Of a stretch of 64,000 nucleotides of DNA, positions 45,676 through 54,758 are shown one piece after another. Source of the stretch: Gammaproteobacteria bacterium Ga0077536 (GTDB lineage Bacteria > Pseudomonadota > Gammaproteobacteria > Ga0077536); assembly GCA_001464935.1 (NCBI GenBank), contig LNEL01000064.1, forward strand, positions 139,567 to 203,566, written 5' to 3'. Numbering within the stretch: position 1 is the first letter of the stretch; the number at the start of each line of letters is the position of its first letter. The position numbers and the translations under genes were made by a program. Below the pieces are notes generated by a model, which saw only the letters and a program-made list of their open reading frames with translations, ran no database searches and was not told where the DNA came from.

Positions 45676-46842
45676 ATGCGCCATCTCACACTCAAAGCCC
45701 TCGTCATTCCTTTCATGTTCAGCCTGCTCGGCGCATCCGGCACGGTCCACGCGACCGAAACCGACGCTGACAGCAGCCTCTATCGCGCGGTCGACGTCGC
45801 GCGGCAGATGATGAACTCGCAGGACATCTATGACCGGATACTCGCCGCCGGCGCCCTGTCGGACATCGGCGACGCCCAGGCGCTGGTGCTGCTGGAACGC
45901 TGCATCGCCATCGACGACATCGTGATCCGACGCTCCGCGATCGACACCCTGATCACCGGCACGCACCCCAACAGCGTCAACCTGCTGTTCAAGGCCGCGT
46001 CCGAGAACACCGAAGTGCTGGGCCTGATGGCCGAGTCTCTTGCCTCCATCCCGCGCGACGACATGGGCGACCTGCTGGCGTCGGCCCTCGACGGCGGGAC
46101 TGATTTCGTCAAGAAGCATGCGCTCCAGGCCCTGGTGCGCTCCGGCAGCACCAGCGAAGACGCCGCGGTGCGTGCGCTCGTCGAAGCGAAGGAAACCTCA
46201 CCCGTCATCCGCGCCTACGGCAGCTACACGCTGTTGAGTACCGGCGACAAGTCGATGGGCAAACTGATGCTCGCAGCCGCCGACGAAGCGACGAACCCCG
46301 ACATCCGCGAAGTGGCCGCTGTTGCGCTGGGACTCGTCGACAGCAAGGAATCCCGTACCGCGCTCGACAAGCTGGCCGCGGAGGGCGACAAGCGCGTCGC
46401 GCTGGCGGCTGTCGCCAGCAAAGCCGCCCTGGGCGACCAGGATGCGGTCGGCCAGATCATTCAGATCATCGGCTACGGCCCGACGATGGAAGCCACGGTC
46501 ATGGCAGGGTCGCTGAAGCGGCTGCCGCCGGCGATGGCGTCCCAGATCACCGATGCGCTGCTCGCCTGCTGCCCGCTGAAGAACGACGCCGCGACGCGCC
46601 TGCTCGAGTCCTGGGGCTGGATTGCGGGCGACGCCAGCCGGGTCTATGACTGGGGCCTGAATCACAAGGAAGCGGATATCCGGATGCAGACGATCTGGTT
46701 GATCGGTCAGCGCAAGGACGAAGGCGCCATCGAGCGTCTGCTGCCGTTCCTCAAGGACGAAGATCCCGGCATCCGTGGCATGGCGGCCTGGTCGATCGTC
46801 CACATGACCGGCCACCGCTACGTGGGCGGCGTCGCCACCTGA
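45676..46842 (+). CDS. Periplasmic HEAT-repeat protein in the DUF1302/DUF1329 cluster
   Basis: 388 residues with a signal peptide (about 1-26, ending GTVHA) and a body of repeated antiparallel helix pairs about 30-33 residues apart, typical of HEAT/PBS-lyase-type repeats. Examples are ILAAGALSDIGDAQAL, IRRSAIDTLITG and a final DEDPGIRGMAAWSIVHM. It probably scaffolds protein contacts in the periplasm. Its place between two DUF1329 genes is unusual and suggests an adaptor role in that module. Start ATG 45676. Confidence 0.85.
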   Translation: MRHLTLKALVIPFMFSLLGASGTVHATETDADSSLYRAVDVARQMMNSQDIYDRILAAGALSDIGDAQALVLLERCIAIDDIVIRRSAIDTLITGTHPNSVNLLFKAASENTEVLGLMAESLASIPRDDMGDLLASALDGGTDFVKKHALQALVRSGSTSEDAAVRALVEAKETSPVIRAYGSYTLLSTGDKSMGKLMLAAADEATNPDIREVAAVALGLVDSKESRTALDKLAAEGDKRVALAAVASKAALGDQDAVGQIIQIIGYGPTMEATVMAGSLKRLPPAMASQITDALLACCPLKNDAATRLLESWGWIAGDASRVYDWGLNHKEADIRMQTIWLIGQRKDEGAIERLLPFLKDEDPGIRGMAAWSIVHMTGHRYVGGVAT

Positions 46843-47185
46843 GAGCAGACCGGCGCCTCGGCAGGCACGACGAGCGCCGTCCGGACGTCCGCGACGACCC
46901 ACAGGCAACGGCACGGTGAATCGGTGATCGGCAGCCTTGATCCCGCGGCGCTGGCATCAGTCGGCGGGTCGCGGACGACGAACCGAAGTTGCCTGCGACC
47001 CCTGATGCCGGCGCGATGACGAACAACGCGTTGCCGCGGCCCAATGGGAGAGCTGACGCAGACGCGCCGCAAGCCCAGGCTGTTTTTCGCGGGCCGGTTA
47101 ATCGGTATCCTCATTCGTGTCAGGCTGCGACGCCGTCGCCAGCCCGTCGCGATCACGCATCCAGCACCCATCAGAATAGGCAGTC
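46843..47185. other. 343-base gap without a recognisable gene
   Basis: It contains no credible frame, repeat or RNA. A promoter for the second DUF1329 gene may lie near 47095-47160 (mixed composition, ttaatcggtatcctcattcg), but I cannot fix boxes. Confidence 0.4.
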
Positions 47186-48499
47186 ATGAACAATTCCGTT
47201 TCCGGCTCTTTTCGCTCGCGCCGCGGGCGCACGTTGCTCGCCGCCGCGGCCCTGTGTGGCATCGCGCCCGTCCTGCATGCCAGCGACTTCGAATTCAATA
47301 CGGTCGAAATCCAGGAAATGGCGCCGGCACCGGGTTCGGTGATCAGTGCCGAGACGCTCGAACAGTATCGTCAGATCCTCGATCCGGATCTCGCTGATCT
47401 GATCGCGAAGAACTGGCTCAGCATCACGGTCGGTGAACCACTGTCCTTCGACCCGCATCCGAACTACATCGCCGCAACCCAGCAGTACGGTAGTCAGACA
47501 CAGCTCGGCAGCGAACCTGGGCAACTGCTGAACTACGTCGCAGGCCGGCCGTTTCCGGGCGAGCCGAGCCTCGAGGACCCGCGTGCCGGCGAGAAACTGA
47601 TCTGGAACATGCGCTACAGCTATGCCGGCGACAGCGGCCGCATCCCGGAGATGTACTGGGGTTACCGTGACATGCGCAGCCAGCAGCTCGAACGCACGCT
47701 GACGTTCACCGCAGTCGGCATGCGGTTCATGTACCGCCACGTGGTCGACCCGATGCCGTCCGTCGAGCGCAATCCGTATGCGGTCTACAGCGCGTTCACG
47801 CTGACGGCCGAGGATCCGGGTGACGTGTCGGGCACCAAGATCCTGATTTTCTACAACAGCGACGACAATGCTGAAGAGCAGGGCTGGATGTACGTGCCGA
47901 ACCTGCGCCGCGTACGCCGCATCGCGACGACGGTCCGCACCGACTCGTTCCTCGGCAGCGATCTGATGATCGAAGATTTCCTCGGCTACAGCGGCCGGGT
48001 GAAGGACATGACGTGGGCGTACAAGGGCTCGACCTTCGTGCTGCTGCCGATGTACCGGCACGACCAGCAGAAGCATGCCGATCTGAAGGCTCGCCATCAC
48101 GACTACCAGTTCGTCGACTTCAGCGGCCACTCGGGCTGCTTTCCGAACGTGAGCTGGCAGTTGCGCAAGGCCTTCATCCTCGAAGGTGAGCCGACGCGTT
48201 CCGATCATCCGCTGTCGAAGCGCTATTTCTATGTCGACGCGCAGACGATGCAGCCGGTGATGGGCAAGACCTACGACAAGGCGGGCACCCTGTGGAAGAT
48301 GCTGCTCGGCGGCATGGCCCATCCGGACTACCACCTGCCGCAGAACAAGGGCAGCGGCGTGCCGCTGCTCGACTCCTCGGCTGCGATCGATCTGCAGAAC
48401 CAGCACTGCACGACCCTGCAGATGCTGCACGTCAACAACCCCGGCGACGTCGATCAGAAGGACTTCGAGCCCAGCGCGCTGAACGAATCGGGCCGCTGA
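47186..48499 (+). CDS. DUF1329 family periplasmic protein (second paralog)
   Basis: 437 residues with a signal peptide (about 1-32, twin-arginine-free, ending VLHA) and a DUF1329 domain. It lacks the DVITYDKADLIRPF start of paralog one but keeps LNYVAGRPFPG, FYNSDDN and the LRRVRRI core (about residue 243). The two copies are clearly diverged and so probably not redundant. A separate start ATG 47186 follows 343 bases of non-coding DNA, so it may have its own promoter. Confidence 0.9.
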   Translation: MNNSVSGSFRSRRGRTLLAAAALCGIAPVLHASDFEFNTVEIQEMAPAPGSVISAETLEQYRQILDPDLADLIAKNWLSITVGEPLSFDPHPNYIAATQQYGSQTQLGSEPGQLLNYVAGRPFPGEPSLEDPRAGEKLIWNMRYSYAGDSGRIPEMYWGYRDMRSQQLERTLTFTAVGMRFMYRHVVDPMPSVERNPYAVYSAFTLTAEDPGDVSGTKILIFYNSDDNAEEQGWMYVPNLRRVRRIATTVRTDSFLGSDLMIEDFLGYSGRVKDMTWAYKGSTFVLLPMYRHDQQKHADLKARHHDYQFVDFSGHSGCFPNVSWQLRKAFILEGEPTRSDHPLSKRYFYVDAQTMQPVMGKTYDKAGTLWKMLLGGMAHPDYHLPQNKGSGVPLLDSSAAIDLQNQHCTTLQMLHVNNPGDVDQKDFEPSALNESGR

Positions 48500-48506
48500 G
48501 CCACAG

Positions 48507-48531
48507 CGCCGGCTGCCTCCCGCAGCCGGCG
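48507..48531 (+). terminator. Hairpin after the second DUF1329 gene
   Basis: CGCCGGCTGC and GCAGCCGGCG pair around a five-base loop, eight bases after the stop. No T-run. Confidence 0.45.
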
Positions 48532-48685
48532 ACCTGTCGCGCCGGTTCGACACAGGGATGGACGGACAGCGCCGACAGGTGATCTGTACCGGGCCCGCCG
48601 TTATCCTTGCCCTTTGCCCGCATCGTGCACGCCGGACTGTCCGCGCGCGCGACTTTCACGACAACAGGACCGGAGGTTGACGATC

Positions 48686-49591
48686 ATGGCCAGCACACAG
48701 GCTGAAGCACTGAAGGATTTGTACAGAGGGTGGGTGGCCGCGATGGGCGCCAACCCGGCGATGGGGCTCGACGAGATCCGCGACATCTTCGAGCACTGGG
48801 GCGACGTCACGGTGGAGCCGGGCGGCGTCGATTATCTCGAGGCCGACATTGCCGGCGTGCCGTGCATGTGGGCCGTGCCCAAAGGCTGCACCGAAGACCG
48901 CGTGCTGATCTGCACCCATGGCGGGGGCTACGTCACGGGATCGATGTACACGCATCGCAAGCTGTTCGGCCACATGGCGAAGGCGGTCGGCTGCCGCGCG
49001 CTGATTCTGCATTACCGTCGCGCACCGGAGCATCCGCATCCGGCGCAGAACCAGGATGCCGTGGCCGTCTATCAGTGGCTGCTCGACCAGGGCATCAAGC
49101 CGCAGCACATCGCCACCACCGGCGACTCCGCGGGCGGTGGCCTGTGCACCTCGCTCGTTCTCGGCGCCCGTGCCAGGGGGCTGCCGTTGCCGGCTGCGGT
49201 GATGCCGCTGTCGCCGTGGTATGACATGGAAGGGAAGGGCGCGAGCCTGAAGACCAATGCCGCGAAGGACGTGCTGGTACAGGAAGCCATTCTGATGGGC
49301 ATGGCGAGCACCTTCCTCGGCGCAGGCTCGAAGCAGGATCCGCTCGCGAATCCGCTGTATGCCGATCTGAAGGGGTTTCCGCCGACATTCATCCAGGTCG
49401 GTGGCGATGAGACCCTGCTCGACGACTCGATTCGTTTCACGGAGCGCGCGAAAGCGGCCGGCGTCGACATCCAGTGCGGCGTCTATCCCGAGATGCAGCA
49501 CGTGTTTCATTTCCTCGCCGGTCGCGCGCCCGAAGCCGATGCGGCAATCGCCGAACTGGCCGCGTGGGTGAAGCCGAAACTCGGCCTGTGA
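48686..49591 (+). CDS. Alpha/beta hydrolase, hormone-sensitive-lipase (HSL) family esterase
   Basis: This 301-residue cytoplasmic esterase of the HSL/bacterial family IV has the oxyanion HGGGY (about residue 77), the nucleophile in GDSAGGG (about 147), the aspartate in GGDETLLDDS and the histidine in EMQHVFHF. It hydrolyses short-chain esters or lactones. GGAGG lies nine bases before ATG 48686; the frame is open further upstream, but with no site. Followed by a hairpin and an SDR gene. Confidence 0.9.
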   Translation: MASTQAEALKDLYRGWVAAMGANPAMGLDEIRDIFEHWGDVTVEPGGVDYLEADIAGVPCMWAVPKGCTEDRVLICTHGGGYVTGSMYTHRKLFGHMAKAVGCRALILHYRRAPEHPHPAQNQDAVAVYQWLLDQGIKPQHIATTGDSAGGGLCTSLVLGARARGLPLPAAVMPLSPWYDMEGKGASLKTNAAKDVLVQEAILMGMASTFLGAGSKQDPLANPLYADLKGFPPTFIQVGGDETLLDDSIRFTERAKAAGVDIQCGVYPEMQHVFHFLAGRAPEADAAIAELAAWVKPKLGL

Positions 49592-49914
49592 GCCGCGTGC
49601 CGGCGCGTGGTCTCGGCGACGCGCCGGCCCGGCAGAGACACCGCGTGAAGACGACCGATCCGCGCACGGCAGTCATGGGACGTCATGCGCGGGCGGGCGT
49701 CACCCCGCGCGGTGCGCGCGGGCGAGTCCAGCGTGACGCTTGGGCCCCCTGGCGCAAGACCTGGCGAAGCCGCTGTCAGCGAGGCGTCAGTGCGACGAGG
49801 CGCTGAACAGCGGGCAGTGAGTAGCCAGGGCGAGCGCCCGTCCACGAAGCCCACGCCGCAGGCCTTTCCACACCTGCCTGCCAAAACCCCAGTAAACGAG
49901 ACATAGGAAGGACC
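49592..49914. other. 323-base gap with one hairpin
   Basis: A stem GCCGGCGCGT/ACGCGCCGGC at 49599-49628, just after the esterase stop, may act as a weak terminator. The rest shows no gene. The SDR promoter is probably in the last 100 bases. Confidence 0.4.
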
Positions 49915-50697
49915 ATGAGCGATACCGGCCCATTTCTGCGAAGTCTGTTCGATCTGAGCGGCAAGCATGTTTTTCTGACGGGCGCCTCCAGCGGTCTCGG
50001 CCGCCATTTCGCGCGGACGCTCGCCGCCGCCGGGGCGCGTGTCGCGATGGCGGCGCGCAGTGTCGACAGGATGGCGGCGCTGGCCGACGACATCCGGGCC
50101 GCCGGTGGCCTGTGCGATGTCTACGCGCTCGACGTGCGCGATCGCGCCGCTATCCGCGCCGCGGTTGCCGCCGCCGAAGCGGTCGCACCGATCGATGCGC
50201 TCGTCAACAATGCCGGCATCGCGCGGCCGCGCGCGCCTGAGAAACTCGGCGACGACGAATGGGACGAAGTCTACGAGACGAACCTGCGGGGGCCGTGGGT
50301 GCTCGCGCAGGCCGTGATTAAGGCGCGCCTCGCCGACGCCCGGCCCTGCAGCATCATCAACATCGCGTCGGTGCTCGGCATTCGCGCCATCGGACATCTC
50401 GCGCCCTACAGCGCGGCGAAGGCGGGGCTGATCAATCTAGGCCGCGATCTGTGCGTCGATCTCGCAGCGAAGGGCATCCGCGTCAACGCGCTCGCGCCCG
50501 GTTACTTCATCACCGAAATGAACGACGAATGGCTGCAGTCGCCGGCCGGCGATCGGCTGCGCCAGCGCATCCCCGCCAAACGTTTCGGGCAGCCGGCCGA
50601 ACTCGACGGTGCGCTCGTGTTCCTCGTGTCGGACGCGTCGCGCTTCATGAACGGCAATGTGATCACGGTCGACGGCGGGCACACCGCCGGGATTTGA
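49915..50697 (+). CDS. SDR family oxidoreductase
   Basis: This 260-residue classical SDR has TGASSGLG (about residues 22-29), NNAG (about 98), the catalytic serine in NIASVLG and YSAAK (about 162-166). The C-terminal NGNVITVDGG matches many 3-oxoacyl reductase-like and gluconate dehydrogenase-like SDRs. The start follows AGGAAGG. It sits after the esterase and before the repeats. Substrate unknown. Confidence 0.87.
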   Translation: MSDTGPFLRSLFDLSGKHVFLTGASSGLGRHFARTLAAAGARVAMAARSVDRMAALADDIRAAGGLCDVYALDVRDRAAIRAAVAAAEAVAPIDALVNNAGIARPRAPEKLGDDEWDEVYETNLRGPWVLAQAVIKARLADARPCSIINIASVLGIRAIGHLAPYSAAKAGLINLGRDLCVDLAAKGIRVNALAPGYFITEMNDEWLQSPAGDRLRQRIPAKRFGQPAELDGALVFLVSDASRFMNGNVITVDGGHTAGI

Positions 50698-50837
50698 TCG
50701 TTCAGCTCGAACGAGCTGCCCAGCCGGCAGCACGAACACCGATATCAAGGCGGGCAGTGCTGCCCACGGTGCGTAGCCCGGATGCAGCGGCAGCGCTATC
50801 CGGGATTCTGTGCGTACTGACAGGCCGAATAATTTCG

Positions 50838-50976
50838 CCACGGAGAACACAGAGAACACGGAGAAGAATTTGATTGTACTGGCAGCGCGGAAGGCCCTGC
50901 GCATCCAGTGACGCCAGCGCCTGCGACCCTCCCGCGCAATCCCTGTATTCCGCCGTGTTCTCTGTGTTCTCCGTGG
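50838..50976. repeat. CACGGAGAA palindrome, array copy 1 (139 bp)
   Basis: Left arm CACGGAGAA/CACAGAGAA/CACGGAGAA; right arm GTGTTCTCTGTGTTCTCCGTGG in inverse. Complete copy. Confidence 0.8.
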
Positions 50977-51070
50977 CTAAACTTACCAGCACATCCAACG
51001 GCAGGGGATCCCGGATTACGACGCCGCAGAATCCGGGATTCTGTGCGTACTGGCAGGCTGAATCATTTAG

Positions 51071-51209
51071 TCACGGAGAACACAGAGAACACGGAGAAGA
51101 ACTTGATTGTATTGGCAGCGCAGAAGGCCCTGCGCATCCAGTGACGCCAGCGCTTGCGACCCGCCCGCGCAATCCCTGTATTCCTCCGTGTTCTCTGTGT
51201 TCTCCGTGG
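51071..51209. repeat. CACGGAGAA palindrome, array copy 2 (139 bp)
   Basis: Starts 233 bases after copy 1, with the same three left units and the inverse right units. Core nearly identical to copy 1. Confidence 0.8.
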
Positions 51210-51302
51210 CTAAATTTCCCAGCACATCCAAGGGCAGGGGGTCCCGGATTACGCCGCCGCAGAATCCGGGATTCTGTGCGTACTGATAGGCTGATAATTT
51301 AG

Positions 51303-51441
51303 TCACGGAGAACACAGAAAACACGGAGAAGAAAATGAATGTACTGGCAGCGCGGAAGGCCCTGCGCATCCAGTGACGCCAGCGCCTGGGACCCTCCCGC
51401 GCAATCCCTGTATTCCTCCGTGTTCTCTGTGTTCTCCGTGG
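51303..51441. repeat. CACGGAGAA palindrome, array copy 3 (139 bp)
   Basis: Starts 232 bases after copy 2. The middle left unit is CACAGAAAA, and the right arm is as in copies 1 and 2. Confidence 0.8.
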
Positions 51442-51553
51442 CTAAATTCACCAGCACATCCAAGGGCAGAGGATCCCGGATAGCGCTGCCGCTGCGTCCG
51501 GGCTACCGCCAGCCGTTCCCTCGCCCGCGCAACGAACCCGGGCCTGGCGGAAG

Positions 51554-52576
51554 CTACGCCCCCCAGGCGACGAGACCCCACGCGAGCACTTTCTCTTTCG
51601 CATACTCGCCGGTTGCCCGATCCTTTCGCGTCGCGAACGCTTCGACTTCCAGGTCGTACAGTCGGCCGCCCTGCGGCGCGTCGATGATGCCGACCACCTT
51701 GAAGCGGGTGCCGATGAGGTCGCCTTCGAGCACCGGCCCGAGATGATCGCAGTAACGCCAGGCCACCATCGAGAGCAGGTTCGGCAGGCCGCGCCCGATC
51801 AGCGCAAGCGCAAGAGAGATCGTGTGCCCGCCGTAGACGAGACGCTCGCCGAGGTAGCTGCGCGTCGCATCGGTATGCGTATAGGCAATGTTCAGCGACA
51901 TGCGCACCAGTTCGGGTGCGCAGGTGACGGTGTCCTGCGGCAGGATGTCGAATTCGTCGCCGACCGCGACCGTTGGCGCGCGCAGACCCGTGACGTCGCT
52001 GGCGAGCGGTGACAGATCCCAGCCCCGGGGCAGGGCGCCGAGCAGTTCGCTTTCGTCGAAGCTGTTCTTGATCCAGCCGAAGTCGTCATTGTGTCCGGTG
52101 TCGGCGTCCGGATTCCGGCACGCAATCATCGGGCAGCGCCAGAAGTGCAGCACGACCTCGTCGCGCTGGTTCACGGTCGTCATCTCGAGTGCCACCATGC
52201 CGGTCGCCGCGCGGCCGGGTTTGGCCTTGTTCTGCTTGAGGCCGACGACCTTCGTCGTCGTGTACAGCGAGTCGCCGATGAACACGGGCTTGCGCAACAG
52301 CATGCCGCGATAGAACAGGTTGCCCTTCACGTGCTGTGACGCATAGGTCGTCTGTCCGGCGGCCAGGTGTACGGCAAGATAACTGTGGGCGAGCGGCCGC
52401 TCATCGCCCGTCACGCGTCGGCTCAGGTGCCGGTCCAGCGGCAGGCGCATGCGGTCGGCGAACAGTGCGGAGTACATCGCCGCGTGTCCGTCGGTCACGG
52501 TCAGCGAGGGCGCGGCGAAAATCTGGCCGGGCGTGAAATCTTCGAAATAGGGACCGTCTACGGTGACAAGTGACAT
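51554..52576 (-). CDS. MaoC-like double-hotdog dehydratase/hydratase
   Basis: 340 residues forming two hotdog halves (about 1-160 and 190-340). The second carries the hydratase-like segment ERLVYGGHTISLALALI and the first a YFEDFTPGQIF start typical of MaoC proteins. It probably hydrates a 2-enoyl-CoA (mesaconyl-CoA hydratase-like enzymes have this double form). Last gene of the minus-strand catabolic operon, 62 bases after the cyclase gene. Confidence 0.83.
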   Translation of the reverse strand: MSLVTVDGPYFEDFTPGQIFAAPSLTVTDGHAAMYSALFADRMRLPLDRHLSRRVTGDERPLAHSYLAVHLAAGQTTYASQHVKGNLFYRGMLLRKPVFIGDSLYTTTKVVGLKQNKAKPGRAATGMVALEMTTVNQRDEVVLHFWRCPMIACRNPDADTGHNDDFGWIKNSFDESELLGALPRGWDLSPLASDVTGLRAPTVAVGDEFDILPQDTVTCAPELVRMSLNIAYTHTDATRSYLGERLVYGGHTISLALALIGRGLPNLLSMVAWRYCDHLGPVLEGDLIGTRFKVVGIIDAPQGGRLYDLEVEAFATRKDRATGEYAKEKVLAWGLVAWGA

Positions 52577-52638
52577 GGGAGCCTCACGAAAGGAGTGGGG
52601 GCCGCGCCCGTGCAGGGCGCGGCCCGTCGACAGGGGTC

Positions 52639-53577
52639 TCAGCGAATGGCGATCGGGTTGATGATCATCTGCACCGCGCCGGTCATGCGCGCGGCGCCGA
52701 GCACGAACATGAACTCGTAGCCCTGATCCTTCGCCAGTTCACGCGTATCCATGTTCTCGAGGATATAGATGCCGTTCTTGGTCAGCAGCTCCTGATGCAC
52801 CGGGAACAGAATGCCTTTCTGCTCGCCCGGCAACACTTCGAGCCCCCAGTTGTCGGCACCGACTGCCATCACGTCGAGCGACGCCAGGTACTTCGCGCCG
52901 TCGACGCCGAGCCCCGGATGACCCTTGCCGAAGCGGGCGTCGTCCTTGCCGAGCAGGCTCAGCCAGCCGGTGTGCAGCAGCACCACGTCGCCCTTGCGGA
53001 TCTCGGTCTGCTGCTTCGCCGCACAATCCTTGATGTCGGCGCTGTTGATCGCGACGCCTTCTGCCATCACGTCCGTCCCCTTGCAGGCGGCGATGTTGAT
53101 CAGCACGCCGCGCGTGACGACGGGTGGAATGTTGTGGGTGCCGAACTTCGTGAGCCCGTCGGCGCGGATGAATTCGGCGCTGCGCTTGCCGTTGTAGTAG
53201 ACATCGTCGATCGCCGCGTGACCGAGGCCGTCGAGCTGCGAGCCGGAGCCCATCCAGCCGGCAATGATGTCGTCGGCGAAGTTGAACTTGTTCTCGCCCA
53301 GCGACTGTCCCTGCTCCTGGTTCGGCGTCAGCACCGTCAGATGAAAATAACGCGGCGGATAGGACGGCACTTTGGTGTTCGTCTCGATGCCGAGCCGATA
53401 GGTCTTGCCGGTCTTGATCAGCTTCGCTGCTTCGAGTGTGCGCTCGGGCGTGTTCATGTTGAACGCGCCGATTTCGTCATCGGCACCCCATTTCGACGGA
53501 TACCATTTGTCTTCCGCCTGCGCACCGGTGATGCCCGCGGCGAGCGTGAGCCCCGCCAATATGGCCTTCAACTTCAT
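52639..53577 (-). CDS. Secreted cyclase-family (KynB/CATH-like) hydrolase
   Basis: 312 residues with a clear signal peptide (about 1-21, ending GAQA), so it is predicted periplasmic. The metal-binding segment of cyclase-family proteins, usually HxGTHxDxPxH, is present as SQLDGLGHA (about residue 115), keeping the Asp and final His, and VVLLHTGW follows. Relatives hydrolyse formylkynurenine, cyclic diones or lactam-like rings using Mn/Zn. Unusual in an operon of cytoplasmic CoA enzymes. Gap of 77 bases from the CoA-transferase gene upstream. Confidence 0.82.
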   Translation of the reverse strand: MKLKAILAGLTLAAGITGAQAEDKWYPSKWGADDEIGAFNMNTPERTLEAAKLIKTGKTYRLGIETNTKVPSYPPRYFHLTVLTPNQEQGQSLGENKFNFADDIIAGWMGSGSQLDGLGHAAIDDVYYNGKRSAEFIRADGLTKFGTHNIPPVVTRGVLINIAACKGTDVMAEGVAINSADIKDCAAKQQTEIRKGDVVLLHTGWLSLLGKDDARFGKGHPGLGVDGAKYLASLDVMAVGADNWGLEVLPGEQKGILFPVHQELLTKNGIYILENMDTRELAKDQGYEFMFVLGAARMTGAVQMIINPIAIR

Positions 53578-53654
53578 GTGTCCTCCCCGTCCCGATTCAT
53601 CTTGTTGGAGCGCCGAGGCGCTGTTTTCGACCTACCGGCCGTGCCGGCCGCACC

Positions 53655-54758
53655 TCAACCGAATTCAGCGCGCACCGTCGCCGTATGCTCACCGAGACCC
53701 GGCACCACGCGCGGCACCTGCTCATTGTCGCAGACGCGGCGCACGAAATTGGCGACAAGGCCCTGCGACACGACCTGCTTGGTCTTCAGCGCCGGGTGCT
53801 TCAAGACATCGTCGACGAAGTTGATGCGCCCATAGGCGATGTCGCCGGCATCGAGCAGCCGGGACAGTGCCTCGCGGGTGTGCTGCATGAAGAACGCCTC
53901 GAGCTCGGCGGTCAGCGCCGCCCGATTGGCCACGCGCAGCGGAATGGTCTTGAAGCGCTCGTCGTCGGCGAGTGCCGGCCGGCCGATGACCTTGCACAGA
54001 TTCAGCCATTCGCGGTGGTTCTGCACGGCGATGATGATGAGCCCATCCTTCGTCCGGTGCGCTCCGTAGGGCGAAATCTGGGTATGGTCGAGGCCGATGC
54101 CCGTCAGGCGCTTGCCGGCGTATTCGTAGTAGGCGAGCGGCACGCTCATCCATTCCGTCATCACGTCGAACAGTGCGACGTCGAGATGCTGGCCGAGACC
54201 GGTGCGGCCACGTTCGATCAGCGCGCGGAGGATTTCGCCGTAGGCGGTCGCGCCGGTCGAGATATCGCAGACGGAGATGCCGACGCGCGCCGGTTCGGTC
54301 GGCGTGCCGGTCAGCGACACGAGCCCGCTTTCGGCCTGCACGAGGAAATCATAGGCCTTCATGTCGGCCAGTTCGCCGGTCAATCCGTAGCCCGAAATGC
54401 TGCACATGATGGCGCGTGGATTCAGCGCATGGACATCCTGCCAGCCGAGCCCCAGGCGATCGACCGCACCCGGACGGATGTTCTGGATGAAGACGTCCGC
54501 TTTCGCGATCATGCGCTTCATCAGCGCGAGATCCTCGGCGTTCTTGACGTCCAGCACGATCGATTCCTTGCCGGCGTTGAGCCACACGAAGAACGCCGAT
54601 TCGCCGTTGACGACCGTGTCGTAGTGGCGGGCGAAGTCGCCTTCCTCGCGTTCGATCTTGATCACGCGGGCACCCGCTTCGGCGAGCAGCCGCGCGCAGT
54701 AGGGGGCCGCCACGGCCTGTTCGAGCGAGACGACGAGGATGCCTTCGAGCGCGCTCAT
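53655..54758 (-). CDS. CaiB/BaiF class III CoA-transferase
   Basis: 367 residues with the interlocked-dimer CoA-transferase fold. The N-terminus has VVSLEQAVAAPYCARLLAEAG, and the catalytic aspartate is probably in VCDISTGATA (about residue 169). It moves CoA between carboxylates. It starts with ATG 54758, sharing ATGA with the alcohol dehydrogenase stop, so the two are coupled. It would activate the acid made by the neighbouring alcohol and aldehyde dehydrogenases. Confidence 0.9.
   Translation of the reverse strand: MSALEGILVVSLEQAVAAPYCARLLAEAGARVIKIEREEGDFARHYDTVVNGESAFFVWLNAGKESIVLDVKNAEDLALMKRMIAKADVFIQNIRPGAVDRLGLGWQDVHALNPRAIMCSISGYGLTGELADMKAYDFLVQAESGLVSLTGTPTEPARVGISVCDISTGATAYGEILRALIERGRTGLGQHLDVALFDVMTEWMSVPLAYYEYAGKRLTGIGLDHTQISPYGAHRTKDGLIIIAVQNHREWLNLCKVIGRPALADDERFKTIPLRVANRAALTAELEAFFMQHTREALSRLLDAGDIAYGRINFVDDVLKHPALKTKQVVSQGLVANFVRRVCDNEQVPRVVPGLGEHTATVRAEFG

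Larger units (their letters stand above)
50773..51506. repeat. Composite repeat array bounded by 33-bp inverted repeats
   Basis: The 33 bases at 50773-50805 (GTAGCCCGGATGCAGC onward) are mirrored at 51474-51506 with one mismatch. Inside are three direct units of about 233 bp, each a CACGGAGAA palindrome plus a linker, the first two linkers containing a CCCGGATT...AATCCGGG dyad. No open frame here looks coding. The region 50698-51553 contains only this. Confidence 0.8.

Noticed and set aside
50838..51441. Three evenly spaced repeats that could be a CRISPR array
   Set aside because: The repeats are about 139 bp with 93-bp linkers that are also repeated, and there are no Cas genes. The structure is a tandem palindromic array.
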